Shown: in pieces, positions 6,201 to 7,615 of the stretch
How positions within the stretch are numbered: position 1 is the first letter of the stretch
Layout: every line of letters starts with the position of its first letter
Origin: Bacillota bacterium
GTDB lineage: Bacteria > Bacillota > Clostridia > Oscillospirales > Ruminococcaceae
Assembly (NCBI GenBank): GCA_023439605.1
Contig: JAEXNS010000333.1
Coordinates: forward strand, 1-7,615
DNA length: 7,615 nt
Reading direction: 5' to 3'
Notes under the pieces: model-generated
Told to the model about the DNA's origin: nothing
The model's database searches: none
Seen by the model: the letters and a program-made list of their open reading frames with translations, nothing else
Made by a program: the position numbers and the translations under genes

Positions 6201-7615
6201 GATAAAGCACCAGATATAGATTTAAACTTTTCAGGAGAATATCAATCAAAAGCACATAAATATACTGAAGAATTATTTGGTAAAGATAATGTGTTTAAAG
6301 CAGGAACTATAAGTACAGTTGCAGAAAAAACAGCATATGGATATGTTAAAAATTATTGTGAAGAAAATAATTTTAATTATAATAACGCAGAAATGTTGCG
6401 TTTATCTCAAGGTTGTACAGGGGTAAAAAAAACTACAGGACAGCATCCAGGAGGAATGGTTGTAGTTCCAGCTGAATACGATGTTTATGATTTTACACCA
6501 GTTCAAAGACCAGCCGATTCTACAGAATCAGATGTTGTTACTACACACTTTGACTTCCATTCATTGCATGATACTATATTGAAATTAGATGAACTGGGAC
6601 ACGTAGTACCAACCCTTTATAAACATTTAGAAGATTTAACAGGAAAAAGTATAAAAGAGGTTCCTACAACGGACCCACAGGTAATAAAGATGATAACATC
6701 GGCAGAAGCTTTAGGTGTAAAAAAAGAAGATATATTTTGTCCTACAGGTAGCTTGGGTATACCTGAAATGGGTACAGGATTTACAATTCAAATGCTTGTT
6801 GATGCTAAACCCACCAAATTTAGTGATTTTCTACAAATATCAGGGTTATCACATGGTACAGACGTTTGGTTAGGCAATGCAAAGGATTTGATTGAGCAAA
6901 AAATTTGTACTATTTCAGAAGTTATTGGAACTAGAGATAGTATTATGACATATCTGTTATATAAAGGAGTAGAGCCTAAAAAAGCCTTTCAAATAATGGA
7001 GGATACTAGAAAAGGGAAGGCTCCAAAAACATTTACGCCAGAAATTATTGAAATGTTAAAATCACATAATGTTCCCAATTGGTATATAGAGAGTTGCTTA
7101 AAAATAAAATATATGTTTCCAAAAGCTCATGCAGCTGCATATGTAATAGCAGCTATAAAACTTGGCTGGTTTAAACTTTATTATCCAGTTGAATTTTATG
7201 CAACATTTTTTACAGTTAGAGGAACAGATTTTGATGCTGAAACTGCAATACAAGGTAAGGATAGTGTTAGAAATAAAATTATTGAATTGAAAGAAAAGCA
7301 GGACAGAACACCAAAAGAAAATTCTACTTATGATATGTTGTTAATTATAAATGAAATGTTATGTAGAGGTTTTGAATTTCTACCATTAGATTTATACAAG
7401 TCTGATGCCTATAAATATACAATTGAAGATGGGAAAATAAGAATACCTTTTAATGCTATAAGTGGTATAGGAGAATCTGCTGCAATTAATATTTATAATA
7501 CAGCTAAATCTAGAGACTTTATGTCTATTGATGAATTTCAAAGTAAAAGTGGTGCATCAAAAACAGTTATAGAAGTTTTAGAAAACATGGGTTTATTTTT
7601 GAACATACCGAAATC
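3300..7615 (+). CDS. polC: DNA polymerase III subunit alpha, Gram-positive PolC type, 3' end cut by the window
   Basis: Replicative DNA polymerase with its own 3'-5' proofreading exonuclease, acting at the fork with the beta clamp. The frame is open for 1438 codons from ATG 3300 to the window end. Order: a divergent N-terminal region (about 1-240); an OB-fold (about 244-325); PHP domain beginning ELHLHTSMSSMD (H343, H345) with TDHG at 375-378; an inserted DnaQ-like exonuclease with FDVETTGL (D434, E436), AHNARFD (D520) and H573/D578; the rest of the PHP domain; and the polymerase domain. The last shows GSRGSVGSSF (890-899), a Cys4 zinc motif (C918, C921, C943, C946), the catalytic aspartates D972 and D974 in PDIDLNFSGEYQ plus D1097, HPGG at 1049, and SGLSHGTDVWLGNA. 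B. subtilis PolC is about 1437 residues and ends in a clamp-binding QLSLF. The sequence here stops at the equivalent of the residues just before it, so probably fewer than ten codons are missing. No frameshift or lost catalytic residue is visible. Confidence 0.97.
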   Translation, partial: MNVAISIPDFLKEFNVEIPNDFKTGEIYKITYSVDLSSINFYVKLKKIISFNNLCEFEKKLQEKFKVEKINVKCKYEDGVFCIECIPELLNKLKRKISVINGFLDDCDVKFEEEKNELEIELKNGGYDLLMKSDFCSELSKLIENEFDKKIKVILSGELNASVENHEKLLTEVIASLPKYQEQYENKSKMDESKDKNSFTNIDIDSLNIPSKFDTKTAILIKGKMIKESVTSIKNAVTELNTKLAVWGDVFNIDIREIRGDKTLFTFMISDYSGSVTVKVFEKNENIKSSGLLDIKKGITLVVYGRIDFDNFSKDYSIMADTIITAKKLSKKDNASVKRVELHLHTSMSSMDAITPAEKLIKRAYEWGHPAVAITDHGIAQAFPEAMNTVESIKDDNFKVIYGCEAYVVNDLIKIDILSEKVDRSINDDIIIFDVETTGLNSKTEKLTEIGAVKIRNMQIIDTFGTMVNPCKPIPPKITELTGINNAMVANAPLDKDAIKMFMDFCGENPVLVAHNARFDVSFIDEACKRNKIDFKYSYIDSLAFSRVMLPELAKHKLNLVAKHLKLGKFEHHRAVDDAQILAKIYIILIQRAVEQFNIKILSDLNYKLNKVDVKKLKSYHQIILVKNKMGLKNLYKLISAAHLNYFYKKPLIPKSMLNDHREGLILGSACEAGELFQAILENQPAEKIDEIACYYDYLEIQPHMNNEFMIRNGIVDTENDLILLNKKVVSLGEKLNIPVVATCDVHFMDKQDSIYREILMTGMKYKDAREQPPLFFRTTDEMLKEFEYLGEEKAFEVVVKNTNLIADMIEKVRPIPKGTYTPNIEGAEEDLKRITIERTEKIYGTPLPEIVQKRLNRELDSIIKHGFAVLYMIAQKLVMNSEENGYLVGSRGSVGSSFVASMSGISEVNPLMPHYVCSKCKYSEFITDGSYGSGYDLPPKKCPNCQTDMERDGHDIPFETFLGFDGDKAPDIDLNFSGEYQSKAHKYTEELFGKDNVFKAGTISTVAEKTAYGYVKNYCEENNFNYNNAEMLRLSQGCTGVKKTTGQHPGGMVVVPAEYDVYDFTPVQRPADSTESDVVTTHFDFHSLHDTILKLDELGHVVPTLYKHLEDLTGKSIKEVPTTDPQVIKMITSAEALGVKKEDIFCPTGSLGIPEMGTGFTIQMLVDAKPTKFSDFLQISGLSHGTDVWLGNAKDLIEQKICTISEVIGTRDSIMTYLLYKGVEPKKAFQIMEDTRKGKAPKTFTPEIIEMLKSHNVPNWYIESCLKIKYMFPKAHAAAYVIAAIKLGWFKLYYPVEFYATFFTVRGTDFDAETAIQGKDSVRNKIIELKEKQDRTPKENSTYDMLLIINEMLCRGFEFLPLDLYKSDAYKYTIEDGKIRIPFNAISGIGESAAINIYNTAKSRDFMSIDEFQSKSGASKTVIEVLENMGLFLNIPK

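Overview
The window is low-GC (clearly AT-rich) bacterial chromosome, most consistent with a Clostridia-type Bacillota. The evidence is the presence of PolC, the Gram-positive replicative DNA polymerase with a built-in proofreading exonuclease, together with the order dxr - rseP - ispG - polC. That order is typical of Clostridia; Bacilli usually have proS rather than ispG between the site-2 protease gene and polC. All genes are on the + strand and I see no credible gene on the - strand.

Layout: (1) 1-892, the 3' two-thirds or more of dxr (MEP pathway, first committed step), cut by the window start. (2) 889-1983, rseP, an intramembrane zinc protease, overlapping dxr by ATGA. (3) 1984-2253, a gene-free stretch holding a GC-rich hairpin (likely rseP terminator), a consensus-like -10 box, and a compact 134-bp insertion at 2082-2215. 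(4) 2254-3291, ispG (MEP pathway, penultimate step). (5) 3300-7615, polC, complete except for an estimated handful of C-terminal codons.

The most interesting object is the 134-bp element between rseP and ispG. It has near-identical ends (GTTACTATTCAGCCA against GTTACTATTTATCCA read inward), and it is flanked on both sides, with no gap, by the same 8-bp word GAATTTTA. That is the signature of a transposed element with a target-site duplication, and with no room for a transposase it is best called a MITE. Its centre is about 61% GC in AT-rich surroundings and can fold as nested helices topped by two hairpins, so once transcribed it would form a long structured leader just upstream of the ispG ribosome-binding site.

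Functionally the window joins isoprenoid precursor synthesis (dxr, ispG), membrane proteolysis (rseP) and chromosome replication (polC). The dxr-rseP pair is translationally coupled and ispG-polC are 8 nt apart, so each pair is probably co-transcribed. The hairpin and the -10 box between them suggest two transcription units, or one unit with partial read-through. The protein-coding genes themselves look ordinary, with intact catalytic residues and no frameshifts.
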